Source: Tenebrio molitor (lineage: Eukaryota > Arthropoda > Insecta > Coleoptera > Tenebrionidae). From it: a DNA stretch of 64,000 nt. This document shows positions 1 through 12,308 of this stretch, one piece after another. The notes under the pieces were generated by a model. That model was not told the origin of the DNA. It was given only the letters and a program-made list of their open reading frames with translations, and did no database searches. The first letter of the stretch is position 1, and each line of letters opens with the position of its first letter. A program made the position numbers and the translations under genes. Where the stretch lies: NCBI RefSeq assembly GCF_963966145.1, contig NC_091048.1:16864001-16928000 (forward strand), read 5' to 3'.

Positions 1-787
1 GGATGTCGTAAATTTTGACATCAGATCAGAAATCAGCGGTGAATTAGAAAGGTATAAGTTTTTAGCGGGCTAGACTATGTTAATCAAAGCACTCCTTTTA
101 TGCAACGGATGTTTTTTAAATTTGGCGTTGAAGAGTTGATTGTGAACGGACCACCGAATTACAACTCTGATCAGCTCAAGGAAAATTACATACCCGGATA
201 GGATTAACATTTCCTAAAACAGTAATTAAATATTGTTATTGCACACATTCGTAGTAGAATTCTGAACCAAAATCTTCTTTCTATTCGCTCTGCAATGATT
301 TGGTCAAAATATCTTCATCGTTTAAATTCTTTACATTTAAGAAAAGTTCTAAACCGTCTTCAGTATCTCGTTATGTATTCTTGCATTTATTTAGCACACT
401 AAGTAAAATGTTTGTCTATACATTATCATATCACGCAGTAAGTGTTCTCCAATGTCATTTTTTCATAAACCCTGTGTCGTTCTTCATCTCGCCATGTTAA
501 AAAATTTTGTTTCATAACTTCACCTCTTTGAGCTGGCACTGATTGCAAGAAAAGGATATAGGTAGAGCTCCTCGACCATGTAATTTAAGGGAATGAGCAC
601 GGAACGAATTTTGAAAATTTTTTGGGATTTCGTGCTTTTGGATTAGAGTATCTACTAGATATGTTGCTGGCATTGTCATTGATCTCTGATGCAATTTTTG
701 AAATCTGACGATAGTATTTGTAAGGTCTATAAAATCTTAGATTCCACGTCAATCGTTTTATGACTTACATTTATAATAATAGCTATT
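1..787. other. Intergenic, one MITE-like fragment
   Basis: No gene is recognised. The motif TTTTTTAAATTTGGCGT at about 112-128 recurs at 5884-5905 and, reversed, at 7269-7293. This points to fragments of one dispersed DNA-transposon family. Confidence 0.4.
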
Positions 788-914
788 TATTATACAAGTG
801 TCTTATAAGACAAATAAGTCACGAAAGAAATGTTTAGCCACGAGAGCTTGCTCGAGTGGGCTAATCTTTCTTGAGTGACTTATTTGCTGTTAAGGCACGA
901 GTGTAATACATAGT
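788..914. repeat. Palindromic element with CG-rich centre
   Basis: An imperfect hairpin about 127 bp long. The inner arms AATAAGTCACGAAAGAAA (813-830) and TTTCTTGAGTGACTTATT flank a centre that reads CGAGAGCTTGCTCGAG. The outer arms (TATTATACAAGTGTCTTA against its complement) are looser. The motif AATAGCTATTTAT just to the left also occurs beside other palindromes in this window. Confidence 0.6.
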
Positions 915-3170
915 TTTATCCAACACCTCCTTCTGTAACAATGATTACTGTTTATTCACAAAATTAAAAAAAAAAAACGCTTTAATGGTACATATTTTTT
1001 TCCGGACGGTAAAACAGTGATGAAGAATGGCTCACAAAACCTTTAAAAGAATTTCTTTCGAAGAAAGTGAAAACATTTGAAACATCTTTACATCAAATGC
1101 GTTGGTGTTTTATGTTACGGTGTTGAAAATTACGATTCTTTGAATTTTCTTAGCTTTTTGCTTCTATGTCAGAGACAATCAACGATGACCATCGTCATAT
1201 CTTATTTAACTTGATTTGATTTGTACCCCTTCTGATGCTGCCATATTTATTATAATGAAGAAACAAGTGAAACTAGTTTGATTCACAACAAGATAATTTG
1301 GCAATCTGCCTCTTCATCTTTATTTTGATGCAGATGAACTATTTTGTAAAGAAAACCATGCATCCGCGTGTTCCATTCTAATTCCTACCATAATTTAAAT
1401 TTCTCTTAAGAAAATGTTTCAAGATGTGATATAATTAGACATATCCATTGTTGTTAGTTACGGTAATAACAGGTAATAATAATTTTATTGGTACTAAAAT
1501 CCCTTACCATGGAGACAAATTCAATGCTGCATTCATCGGATTAGGTATAAAGAAATATTTACAATGTTATTATTATAAATGAAGTCATTTTTACATTACG
1601 AATATCTGAAATGTAAACTATGCAATGAAATTTTTACGTCACTTAATTTATTATTTGTTGGCGGAATAAATTTTGATATTGTTAGAGGTGTGATTCAGAA
1701 GATGCTAATTTTAAAACGGTTGTCAAATTATAAACATACTTGGGTAATAAGCTTGATTAAAATTTATTTTAGGCGTGGGCATAATGTTGGTCAACCGTTT
1801 GTAAAATTTTCCAAAAAGTGTTCCATTGTGAAGTCATTATTTGAGATTGGGGGCCAAGAATGTAACAAGCCACTTTTCGGTTCAGGAAACGGCAAAACAA
1901 AGACTAGACTTCCTAAATCTAGATTAACAGCGTCTTCGACGCCCACACTTGCTGCTCTATTCGTTTCAGAGAGTACAACCAACACATTCAAATGTGGGTG
2001 AATTTCGTCACTAATTCCTTCGACGGCATGTGGTTCATCAGCCATTAATGACCTTAGAATTAATTTTATGCGCAGCCCACAGCTCTAGCCGGCTATTAAA
2101 ATCGTATGTGGTTCAGTAGGTGTAAAGGTAGGTTCTGATGGAGGTAGTAGTGACATAACGCAAAAAGCAAAATCATATATGGTCAGGAAGGCATGACGAC
2201 AACAACAACGAACCCACCCACTCCATGTGTCATCGACTAACGTTTATATTAAAACTGCAACTCGAAATGGAAAAAGCCATGACTGTGAAAATCAGGAAAA
2301 GTTTGGCGCAACTATCACCAAGGCACGTCCGAGATGTCACCGGCAAGAATGTTTGGACCATGAAATGGTTACAGACTGTTATGGTGTTTCCGTTTGTTAT
2401 TAACAATGCAACTTCCGACTCGGTTGTACTGCTAGCGTAACGAGAGTGGTGCCGCACCTGCAATCTGATGAGGGTCATCCACCTCTGCCATCCATGGGAT
2501 GGTTACATCCATAAACTCCAGTTCTGTTACATTTAGACTTGTGACATTCGTAACAAATGACAAATGACAGAAGATGCCGTTCCTTCTAGATAACAGAAAA
2601 CGATCGTTCGGGGAATTCGAAAAAACTAAGCTTCTACGCATTCTGCTGGTACTGGATTGGAAGAACAACTATTGAAACTGTATTCTGCAAGATGCCTCAT
2701 GTGTTTCGAATTGATTCTAATAGTTGAGATCGGAAGATTCTCGATGATAACTCTTACGAAAGATTAATGTCTGATGAATACAGTTAGTTAAATATGCTGT
2801 ATACACGTTGACCAGTCTCCGTGAATTCGATGAACACCTTCTTGGGATGGTACCGTTACGGAAATTATTAATTCCAATCATAAACTGACCAAGTAACCGA
2901 GCAATAACTAACGGAATGATAATGCAGAATGGGGACAACCTTTAACATGCGTTGAATGAATGCAATTTTTGAATGCTGGGTCATTATTTTGTTAACCTTG
3001 CGGTTAGCTGTAAAAGTTGTAGGATGCAGAAATTGAAAGATAGTGAGTTCTATAGGTAAATAATAAAGTACAGTTTATTAATGCAAAATGTTATACTTAC
3101 TAACAACTCAAAGAATGTATGACTCGAAGGAAATATGTATACATAAGATTTTTCAAAATCTGTATGGCTA
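915..3170. other. No recognisable gene
   Basis: Several short open frames occur on both strands, but none resembles a known family or has convincing splice sites. I see no repeat shared with the rest of the window. Confidence 0.4.
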
Positions 3171-3172
3171 TA

Positions 3173-4400
3173 CAGGGTGGTCCCGATATAACCTGCCAGA
3201 AGAAATCCAGTAATAGGTGACGATGAGTAGAACTCATACACAAAAAATGTTCTTAATAAAAGTCTTTTCGTTTTCGAGATAAAAATAATTGAAAATTTGG
3301 TCAAAATTTGCTGTACGCTAATGAGTTAATCGGTTTTAAAAAGGTAATTCTGGTTACTTGGCTGCCATTTCTTTAGCAACGGTACCTGAAACACCTTTGC
3401 CATTTGTCAAGTTTAATTTTAAATTTGCGAATCCTTCAAAAAGTTATGAAATTCACAAAACAAAAATACGCCGATTTGCATTTACTCTATGGCGAAACAC
3501 GTGGTAATTCAAGACCGGCAAGGCGACCATACGGCGAGCGTTTTCATGAAGGAATCCTTCCGTCCCGTTGTACTTTTGTGGAGCTACATCTGCATTTATG
3601 TGAGGTTGGTTCTGACTGATTCCAATACGATGGCGTCCCCGATCCTCCATTTAACCCCTCTTTTTGGAGCTACATGAAAGATTTGGTATACGAAGTTGAA
3701 ATAAATATAAAAGGCCAACTCCAGAAACGCGTAACAGGCGAACCAGTTTCGTAAAAAGCCAGAAATGCTGAATTCTGTTTATGAAAATTGGTACCGGCGT
3801 ACAAGGCACAGAGAACATTTATTATGAAATAATTTTTCTAGTCTAGTTTACCTTTCATTAGTTAGTAGATATTCTCAGTTAGAGTTGAAAGTACGAATAT
3901 GTAAAGTGTAAATAAATTAATTCAATACATTATTTTGGCTATTTAACCACAATTAAGACGATACTCTTATTACACAGTTCTTCCACAATTTTGCACAAAC
4001 TAGCTCTACATTTATTTACACATTGTGAATCACCACTTTATTTATTAATCATTCATCTCAGTCTACAAAATCAGCTTTTGTACCTAAATAAGCTGGTGAA
4101 TTAACGCACACTGTTCAGCGTTTTCAATAAATGTCATTAATTTGATTTAGTTTATCAGATTTGAGATTTGTCATAAACGATTCAGGTACCTATGTTGCTT
4201 AGATACTGTGATCCTTACAAACACCAACAATTTAATTCCTGACTAGGTACGTATTTTTGTGGTCAGCAGCGTCGAATGAGTGTGGATAGGGGTTAATTTA
4301 TCGCCATTATTTTGGACCTAATGAAAAGGGGTTTTTTGGACTTGTTAGATCCTTCTAATGACCCAGAATTTTTTTGGCACGTTATATCGGGACCACCCTG
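3173..4400 (+). mobile_element. DUF4817-type DDE transposon, internally deleted, copy 1
   Basis: A terminal inverted repeat (CAGGGTGGTCCCGATATAAC at the left, its complement at the right) is flanked by TA on both sides, as expected for IS630/Tc1/mariner-type insertion. From the ATG at 3446 about 57 codons encode the N-terminal domain typical of DUF4817 transposases (start MKFTKQKYADLHLLYGETRG), ending at a TGA. About 60 bp on, in another frame, comes a C-terminal fragment (KDLVYEVEIN...). The catalytic middle is missing, so this is a non-autonomous deletion derivative. A close relative lies at 48086-49580, which shows that both moved as shortened elements. A cap-site or polyadenylation role for the remainder is not evident. 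Confidence 0.75.
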
Positions 4401-4991
4401 TATTTTGGAAAACTCTAAAACAACGCTGCTTCATAACCTTATCATTTAATGAATAATTACAAGCCATGCTAACCACCATGCAAAATGATAATTACCAACG
4501 TAAACGTCAAAGGTAGATACTAAACTGTATTTCATTTTTCATAATTTTTGCATTATGTCGTAGAAAACCCAATAAAATGGTAGTGCGTCATGATATTATC
4601 ATTAGTGGCCAAGTTACCAGTCATAGTGGTTTTGAAAATGATAATTATCTTGTCTGACTGATACCTCATTACCTAAATACTTTGCAAATTTCAGTTATAT
4701 AATAACAAATTATAAATTATGAAAAACATGACTGTTGTACCAGAAGAGCCGTTATGTCAAAAAGTATGTTTAAAAAAAACGAATGATTTGGAGGAATGAA
4801 CTTCCTTCTGTACGGTGTAAAATTTGTGAAGCGTTAAAGCAATCGGAAATGCCATTTGTTATGGAAAGAAGAAAGATAAAAAATATCATATAATGGCTCC
4901 ATTTAGTGCAAATGTGACCAGATTTAAATAAATATACACTATTCTTTATCTTGGTATCAGAATCATGCGCAAGCATTCTATCTGATAATAA

Positions 4992-5520
4992 TACGGCGTG
5001 ATCAACAATGACTGAGTCTGTTGGCAATGAAACAGTTGAAAAGTGCTGGTGATTTTTGTCTCGTAATTTGCGCTGACTGAATTTTTTAACTAGAGACGAC
5101 ATTAATAGTAGTTTATTTGACGAGTTTGTTTGTAAATTGGCCCTTTTTTGGCACGCGTGGGTCATTTTAAAACGCGAGTGAAACGAGCGTTTTAAAGGCC
5201 CACGAGTGCCAAAAAAGGCCCAATTTACACACGAACGAGTTGAATACAACGTTTTTTTGTTCGACAAGCCCCTTAAAGGCTCCGAATCGCTTAAAACATT
5301 TAAAATTAGCTTGACGTTTCGTTTTGACAAGTTGTGACATTTATCAAAATCCGTTCACATAGGAGAAAATTCTCAAATTCTGACAGTGTCGAACAAAAAA
5401 AACATTTTTGGTTATGCCGGTTATGTTTATGCTATTACAAAATGAATCTTTGATGGTAAATTTTAAATTTGCCAAATTTCATTGTTACCAACAGACTCAG
5501 TCATTCTTGATCACAACGTA
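4992..5520. mobile_element. MITE (GTGATCAACAATGA family) with a nested insertion
   Basis: The left end TACGGCGTGATCAACAATGA and the right end TCATTCTTGATCACAACGTA are inverted. An uninterrupted 245-bp relative lies at 34413-34657. Against it, this copy carries about 298 extra bases at 5105-5402, so a second element has landed inside it. Confidence 0.7.
5105..5402 (+). repeat. Dispersed element (TAGTAGTTTATTTGACGAG family), copy 1
   Basis: This block interrupts the MITE at 4992-5520. It starts with TAGTAGTTTATTTGACGAG and ends with GACAGTGTCGAACAAAAAA. Inside is a palindrome whose arms are TTGGCCCTTTTTTGGCACGC and its complement, with the centre GCGAGTGAAACGAGCG. Other copies lie at 18846-19101 (+) and 50721-50907 (-, shorter). 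The frame seen across it on the minus strand is a by-product of the repeat. Confidence 0.7.
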
Positions 5521-6124
5521 CTATAGTATTGCATTAATTGTTAATATTAGAAATTTTTAATTACAGAAAAAAATTCGGGGACGGTATTCACGATCTTAAT
5601 CTTAATCTTTAAATAATGCTATGTTCAGTAAATTTTTCAAAACATTTGAGAATTGCTTCTTTAGTTTGCATTTTCAATACTTGACCCGGCATTTTCTTAT
5701 TTATTTTAAATTCAAACTTAATCAAATTCACAATCTTGAGTCGACACAGTAACAACTAAATGTCAAATGCGAGTCAAGACTGCCAACCCACTTTTCCATG
5801 GGAAATTTCAAAAGTTCGTAAATTCAACTTGACGGCTGAAAATTTCCCTAAGACCACTCACCAAGAAAAAAATTATGTAAAGTGTTTTTTTTTTAAATTT
5901 GGCGTCGAAGTTGACCTTGGTGAGTCGATTGATTAATTAAATTAATCAAATACTCAAAATCTGTTGGTGACATCCTGGTGAAATTCTTGTAGTCCGCTAA
6001 TTTCTTGAAATTTAAAATCCAGCATTAATTGACGACCACTATACACACTTCTACTAGTATACAACTGTGTGTGCCACTAGCGCCTTTGTTTACGTTTTTT
6101 ATTCTTTACTAAATAGTGCGTAAC
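5521..6124. other. No gene; one repeat fragment
   Basis: Only the TTTTTTAAATTTGGCGT motif (5884-5905), shared with 112 and 7269, stands out. The rest is AT-rich with no readable family. Confidence 0.35.
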
Positions 6125-6238
6125 TACAGGGCTATCATAAATGATTCGTCTCACAAGAAGGCTGTGTCTCCATTTAAATACATGGTGTCAGGGTGTCACA
6201 GTACACCTGGCGTATGAATCATTTATGAAAGCACTGTA
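6125..6238. repeat. Small foldback MITE
   Basis: The ends TACAGGGCTATCATAAATGA and its near complement (TCATTTATGAAAGCACTGTA) enclose about 75 bp. A related element with TACAGG...CATTATAAATGA ends lies at 36873-37005. It abuts the TIR transposon that starts at 6241. Confidence 0.6.
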
Positions 6239-6240
6239 TA

Positions 6241-6994
6241 CAGGGTGTTAGGGAATGGTCTCCCAAAAATGTCGGGCTGAGTTTATCAGAGAAAATGTGT
6301 TCGAAAACCTTTATACCGTTTTTGGATAAATTGAACCGTTTTCTGAAAATAAAATTGTTCCCTGGTGTTTTGGGACTGCTGAAATATTGCTTTGTTCACG
6401 AAAAAATGTTTCGATTTAAAAATGATTGCTTGGTAATGATTCGAAATTAACTACTGTCAAAGTCTACGCTTTAACTTGGTCTAATTTTTATCGGTCGCTT
6501 GCAAAGATTACAGTCGTTTACAATGCCAGAATATTATATCGAGGAGTATGCAGATAAGCATTTTGTGTGTGAGGATTGTAAGGGAAATGCCAATGCTGCT
6601 GTCCTAAGGTATGCTAATGCTTGTATTAGGGCAAACGGAGGATATTTTGAACATTTAGTATGAATTTTTTCTATACAAATAAATAAAGTTACACAGAAAT
6701 TAACGAATCTTATTAGTTGGTGGTCGGTGCTCGATTCAAATCCCTTTAGAGGTTGATCGAGATGTGGTATCACAAATAAAGCTGCAGAAATAATTTCAGT
6801 TCAGAGGCATTGTTGTTTTTGGTTGCTAAGCAAGTAAAATGGTGTTAAAGCTCCCAAACAGTGGGGCACCATTTAATTTTTTTATTTTTGAGAAAACCAT
6901 TCATGTTAGGAAAAAATGGTATTAAGGTTTTAGACCACATTTTTCCTCACAAATTCACTCTGAAATTTTTGGGAGACCATTCCCTAACACCCTG
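6241..6994 (+). mobile_element. DUF4817-type transposon, extreme deletion derivative
   Basis: The two ends form a perfect inverted repeat of about 30 bp (CAGGGTGTTAGGGAATGGTC onward), each flanked by TA. The only coding sequence left is the 46-codon frame at 6523-6663. At 754 bp this is a MITE caught in the process of arising from its parent transposon. Confidence 0.8.
6523..6663 (+). pseudogene. Fused N- and C-terminal ends of a DUF4817 transposase
   Basis: An open frame of 46 codons from ATG to TGA. The first 30 residues (MPEYYIEEYADKHFVC...) match the N-terminal DNA-binding segment of DUF4817-type DDE transposases. The last 16 (ANACIRANGGYFEHLV) match the extreme C-terminus, as in the copy at 19306-20194, which ends ...CIDNGGRHFEHLI. 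The roughly 280 residues that normally lie between, including the whole DDE core, are gone, yet the frame is still open. It cannot be a transposase. It could at most bind transposon ends, which is inference. Confidence 0.7.
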
Positions 6995-7489
6995 TATAAC
7001 CTGCTGCGGCAATGTTCATCTTTGTGTCGAACGACAACAAGACTGATGGAACGGCATTATCATAGACAAATGAACACACTTCGTTTAGTAAACGTTCGCG
7101 CTCATGATACGCCTCAACCTCGAGAATACTGTATCTTCGTTACGCGACGATGTTGCGTTACGAATGTTACGATGTTCTGTTGGATGTCTGTACGTACCTT
7201 AAGATTTTAATGGCTGATCCGTGAACCGCCACCCGTATAGTGCATTCACAATCGACTCTTCAATGCCAACTTCGACGCCAAATTTGAAAAAACACCCGTT
7301 ATAGTAATAACATATAGGTACATTACAAAATATGCACAAACGTTATTAGTTTTGGGGATATTAATAATTGTATTACGTTCTGCACAAAAGTTTTTTAATT
7401 CAAAAAATATTGTGTATATAGTAAAATGGTTGCTAATAAAAAATCAATTAACTGCATTGTATTGTTTCAATAAAAGTTTAATGAAAACG
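6995..7489. other. Degraded repeat, no gene
   Basis: Contains the reverse-oriented TTTGGCGT motif at 7269-7293 next to a GCGGTTCACGG stretch. It is probably a decayed DNA-transposon end. No protein similarity is recognised. Confidence 0.35.
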
Positions 7490-7776
7490 GTAATTGTTCA
7501 CTTTAACTACTGCTGGAATTTTCGCGTATTTTCTGGCTAGACAGCCTCAAGGCGTCCTCCTGCATCGTTTTCCACCACTCAAACCTTGTGCAAATGAATT
7601 TTCCTTACCCTTTAGTTATACTATGACATTGGCGCGACCTTGAAACACAACAAGAGAAAAAAAAAGGCATTTGCACAAGGTTTGAATGATGGGAACCGAT
7701 CTAGGAGGACGCCCTGAGACTGTCTAGCCAGAAAAAACGCGAAAATTCCGGAAATAGTTAAAGTAAACAATTACCA
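7490..7776. repeat. Foldback MITE, copy 1 (with 12309-12608)
   Basis: The ends GGTAATTGTTCACTTTAACT and its complement AGTTAAAGTAAACAATTACC, plus inner arms around TAGACAGCCTCAAGGCGTCC, form a nearly complete palindrome of about 287 bp. A second copy is at 12309-12608. It is non-coding. Confidence 0.75.
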
Positions 7777-9500
7777 TGAAAACATTTATGATTATAGTCA
7801 AAATGTAACGTGTGTTCAAATTTTTTTTGTTGAAGGGCTTGGTGTTGTTTTTGTTCCCGTTAACCTACGGCGTAGCTTCATCAACTGTCAAATATTTCGC
7901 GAAACAGAAACTGTAGAACGAAAGAAATGAAATGGACGACCATCAACACGAATTTCAAAAACCATTGAAAGAGTTAGAGAAATAATACATATACAATTTA
8001 TCACAGCAAATGAAGAAGGGGTGATCAAAATGAGGTGGTGCATTTGAACGATTTGTCAACTATGTTTGGAAAAGAAAGAGAAAACCATGACCTGGTTAAT
8101 CACAAATTTATTTGAACAGTCGTTATGTGTTTGTATATTTGGAGAATCACCTTATAAATGAATTCTTTTATAACGTTTTCAACCGAATCGCAGTGTTTGA
8201 TAAGCCTCTCGTGTTATTTGTCTGATGTTGTTTAAAGTTTTTGCTATAAAAACATGTTAGAAACCTTAATTAGATACGCACTGATATCATTAAATCAAAA
8301 TAAAGAAAGAATTTCTTTATAGCTGGTTAAGAATAAATCGATGACAACAAAAAAAGAACATCAGAACATGAAGGTGACAAGAAATAGGGAAATACAACTG
8401 CGGAAGGTTTTTCAGTTTTTGGTACCAGACACAGATGCATACAAATAGGAACACCTAAAGCAAATATTTAACAATTTTCATGATAACGATTAAACTACAT
8501 CGTTCACAACATTTCCAGATTTGTTTTCTAATTGTAAGATAATTTGAAATTTTCCTGTTGTTGTTCGAGTTGCGTTTCTAATTTTAAAAATTATTCAACG
8601 GTTTTCATTTGGAACAAACAAAATTAAAAGGTCGTCTAGTATTATGTATGTAAATAGTAAACAAGTCTTTAAAATTGTTTGATGAGGAACACACCAACAT
8701 ATTATTGGAATTTACACGTCAGTTTGACATTCCATCGATCAAAGAACGACGACGAAAGACATAAAAAGTGTAGAAACGATGTAGACAAGCTATGAAGCAT
8801 TAGCTTTGCTATCGTTCTGTTCGTACGCACAGGTATCATATTTACAGCTATAAACCCATGGCCTTGGATAAGTTTACAGTAAGCTATGTCAAATATTCAT
8901 AAAAGTAAGTGTAAAACATTTGCGAACGTTCTTATCTCGCCATCACCGTCGAAAGTGTAACAGTCATCGACAGTCGCTCGTCCACGCAGACAATTAATTA
9001 TTTTTATTTAATAATGACCACTCACCACGTGGATAATGGCGTGTCGTGCGGATTAATCGCTTTATCGTAGCTTAATTTCCTAAATTGAATTTAAAATTCC
9101 TGCTGAAGTCGACTGCTGGACGTATTCAGTGTCAATCATATAGCTAATTCGATTCGATCCGGTTCGGTAAATTTTCGGTCTAATTTAATTATCCTATTAA
9201 AACTAGCGCATTCGAAACTTCTTACTCGATATTGTTACAATTTCTATTAGCGCTTTATCATCTTTTTTATCAACTGTTGTTTCCGTTTCGCTTCCTAGTT
9301 TCTGTAATTTTGGTGTTATACCTACCACCACCACGTTAGACAATTTGTCCTCTGTGCAAATTGTACATACAACTGTTAACTCTTAATTGTCGATGTAAAT
9401 AACGGCAAGGGGGTCATTTAAATGCGTTTTTGCAACGACTCTAGATATTTATAGGTATTATTTATCAACAACCTTGAATTAACTTTACTTCTTTTTGCAG
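7777..9500. other. Upstream region of the first MARVEL gene
   Basis: No coding exon is found here. The GC-richer stretch around 8940-9170 (CATCGACAGTCGCTCGTCCA), followed by a possible donor CG|GTAAAT at about 9167, could be a non-coding first exon of the gene at 9501, but nothing proves it. The polypyrimidine tract and CAG directly before 9501 are the acceptor of the first exon I can read. Confidence 0.3.
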
Positions 9501-10073
9501 ATATTAGGTATCCTATGTATGGCACTGGCGTCACCTGCCCTCTTATCAGGAACACACTTTTTCCTCTTCGTGGCGACGACGAGTTTCATCGGTACCCTAA
9601 TTTGGGTATTCATCTATCTGTTAGGGATTAGAGAAGCGCTGAATCTCCCCATTCATTGGATACTCACAGTAAGTAAATTTTTTTGATCGACATCCCTCGA
9701 TATTCGGCCTCTTTCCTATGCGAAAATTAATAAAATTAGGAAGAAGGAAATGTGTAACATGTTTGAACAGATTGGTGTTGTTGCGCAAGGGCGACGAGTT
9801 GAAGGTGTGCTCACTTTGTTGCAGGAACTAGTGAATACAGGTATCTGTACAGGTGCCTACGTCATCGCTTTTATTGTACAACTGTCGATATGGCCCACGT
9901 CACGCTACCACTACCACAGGGGTGCCAATATTGCGGCGGGGGTATGAGATTTTTCAATGTGGTAAACAAATCTGACGAGATTTTTGCAGGTGTTCGGGAT
10001 CTTAAACGCCATCGCTTACGGACTGGGATCTTATCTGCTGTACATCGAATATAAAGGTAACAGGCCTAACTAA
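9501..10073 (+). CDS. MARVEL-domain membrane protein, gene 1 (5' part missing)
   Basis: Three exons are readable: 9501-9668 (56 codons, starts ILGILCMALA), 9825-9941 (39 codons, starts ELVNTGIC) and 9990-10073 (27 codons and TAA, starts VFGILNAIAY). All joins are phase 0 with GTAAGT or GTATGA donors and TTGCAG-type acceptors. Each exon encodes hydrophobic helices, as in four-pass MARVEL/CMTM-type proteins of vesicle or junction membranes. The exon pattern, with an intron just before an (I/F)LG motif, is the same as in the genes at 33610 and 56092, which gives the assignment. The N-terminal exon (start codon and the first residues before helix 1) was not found between 1 and 9500. It may lie upstream of the window or be very short. 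A possible further donor (AAAG|GTAACA) near 10055 leaves the C-terminus slightly uncertain. The exact cellular role is unknown. Confidence 0.7.
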
Positions 10074-11105
10074 TTTGTCCAGATGGCTCAAAGGACTGAC
10101 CAAACGTCGAAGTCACATCATGTTCTGTAGTGTTAGATTCATGTTAATGAGAGAGGAATTTTTTATGAAACAACTTCTTTCCCATACTCAACCGTCTAGT
10201 TGTTATTGTTAAAATTAATTGATCAAATCGTTATAGACACGATCGTCCGTTTTCACATCTTTTATAATTGTTACTCTTTCACTTTTGTACATCAACAATA
10301 ATTTATTGTACACTAGGTATATTAACGTATTTCTTCTAGTAGTGCCTTCACAGCAATCGTCACTATTTTTAATAATTCGACACGTTCAATTTTTATTAAA
10401 AAAAATACAAATCTAGTGTGGATAACACTGATGCATTAAGTATACCTATACGTAATACGTATTTACTGTATATTTAAGTTTTCAAATTTTATCATTATAA
10501 TAATGTACCTAATACTGTGTAAATTTTAGTTTAAAATAAATATTTGTTTTTATAGTTAATCGTGTATCAATAAGCACAAAATCAATAAAAACTTTTAAAG
10601 ACATAGAAATCAATAAAAAGCTAATCTCAACAGCCTATGAACTTTTTGTCGCATATCTTTGATCGAAAAATGATGTTTGACAAGTTGCCAATCCAGCGTT
10701 ATCGTTTATTTAAAAAAATAAAAGTTGATGTCGAGTCGGTTGCAGTAAGTTGAAACTTGAAATGCTTGTTAATGAAATCCGACCCACTTTGTAGAATTTC
10801 ACTGAACTAACAGCTTGTTAAATATTTTTCTATCAAAAACATCCAGTGGAAAATGTCGGTAATAGTCACTGCTATTAAGTTCTTTATTGATCTCTTTGTA
10901 GTTGTACAGTCTCTGTAATATCGTATGGCAATCGGCAGTGTATATACTTTTCTAAATATCCTCCGAATACTGCAAACTGCAACCGACTATACGTCTGACG
11001 TGCAGGCCAAAACCCTCTGCAACTGTAGGTTTCAAATGCAGTGCGTCAGTGTACGGATCATCTTTTTTGGTCCGCATGTTAGAAGAAATGTGGGTACTTC
11101 TAGTA
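10074..11105. other. Probable 3' UTR of MARVEL gene 1, then non-coding DNA
   Basis: AATAAA occurs at 10535-10540 and a CAATAAAA at about 10584, plausible polyadenylation signals for the gene ending at 10073. Beyond that I see nothing recognisable. Confidence 0.4.
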
Positions 11106-11339
11106 GTAGAGTAAGGCCGGTCTGAGATATGACAATTGGTGGGGGTGCGCGTAGACGGAAAACAGTCGGACGAGTCCATCTTTCATAAAATAGGGGTGTT
11201 TAACAGATTAAAAATCAGCTGTTACTGTGACCGCTATTCTCTGCTCTGAGCTGTGACCGGTTTTGCCACGCCACTGGAATATTTTGTCCGCGCAGATTTC
11301 CCTCACCAAATCTCATATCTCAGACCGGCTTTACTCTAC
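11106..11339. repeat. Foldback MITE
   Basis: The left end GTAGAGTAAGGCCGGTCTGA and the right end TCAGACCGGCTTTACTCTAC are inverted copies with one mismatch, extending inward through GATATGA and a looser stretch. It is about 234 bp and has no coding sequence. Confidence 0.7.
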
Positions 11340-12308
11340 GCAACGTTAGTTTTGTCACTGACTGTACATACAGAGTACATTCATCCCTAATTTTTTGGTG
11401 CAATAGTTAATATACAATATGGGCGTAAATAGTCCCGCCCCCTCTTAACTTTTGAACCAAGCAAGATACAGACATCGGATCAAATAGTAGGTATCGGGTT
11501 TATTACTTTTTAACGTAAAATTGAAGCAAAAATCTGCAAAGCTGGCGCTGTAAGAAATGTTATGTGATACGTCGTGTGACAAAATATGTTTCAATTCCCT
11601 ATCCAACAGTGGCTTGGTTTTTCAATTATCTTCAATTCGTTATGCAATTGCAAATATTTAACAGTTAAATTTACCCATACATACCCAGTGTTAAATATAT
11701 GAATTTACCTGACCAAATTGTTTTATTTGCAAGTGTTGTATCGTTTACTTCTGGTAGTGGTTATTTGGCGAAAAAGTAAGAAAATGAACGTTGACGGAGT
11801 CGATAGCGACAGTGAAATTGACGAAGCGATGACTGATACGCAAGCCCTGCAAAATAAGACTTGCTTCCGAAAAAAATTGGAGACCTGTATAACATTGAAA
11901 ATGTCGAAAATAAAGTCGAAGAGATATATTTCTTGTTTCTTCGCTTTTGTGAAAAGAAAGCAAGTAAGACATTTTCACTGTACATATTTAGTTACATATT
12001 TTCTTCTTGTTGCACCATTGTAGTTAAAATGTGTTACTATAATGAATTTGTAATTTTGTCAAGGATGTATTTTTCTTTGTAGTTCGTGCGGTTGCCTAAA
12101 AAATTTAATGTGCACCTCGGCCAAAAAGTGCCTTTTGTCCTCCCCTATTTTAAGGTCCCGGCTCCGCCTCGACTAGAAAACCCAGACTCATGCACTTTTT
12201 GGCCTTAATACACAATAATTATTTGATCATACGATAGAAACATTAGACCGCAACAAGGTCTTTTTCGAACAAAAGTGTTTTCTTGGCAAAATGTTTACTA
12301 AAATTTCC
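11340..12308. other. Non-coding DNA with one palindrome
   Basis: At 12119-12204 the arms GGCCAAAAAGTGC and GCACTTTTTGGCC enclose a CG-rich centre (CGGCTCCGCCTCGAC), the same design as other palindromes in this window. The frames around 11718-12082 lack family similarity and are not called. Confidence 0.4.

Noticed and set aside
1579..2001. 140-codon + frame
   Set aside because: Low complexity, no family signal, and an overlapping minus frame of similar quality.
4770..5330. 186-codon minus-strand frame
   Set aside because: It crosses the border between unique DNA and two nested repeats (4992, 5105), so it cannot be an old gene.
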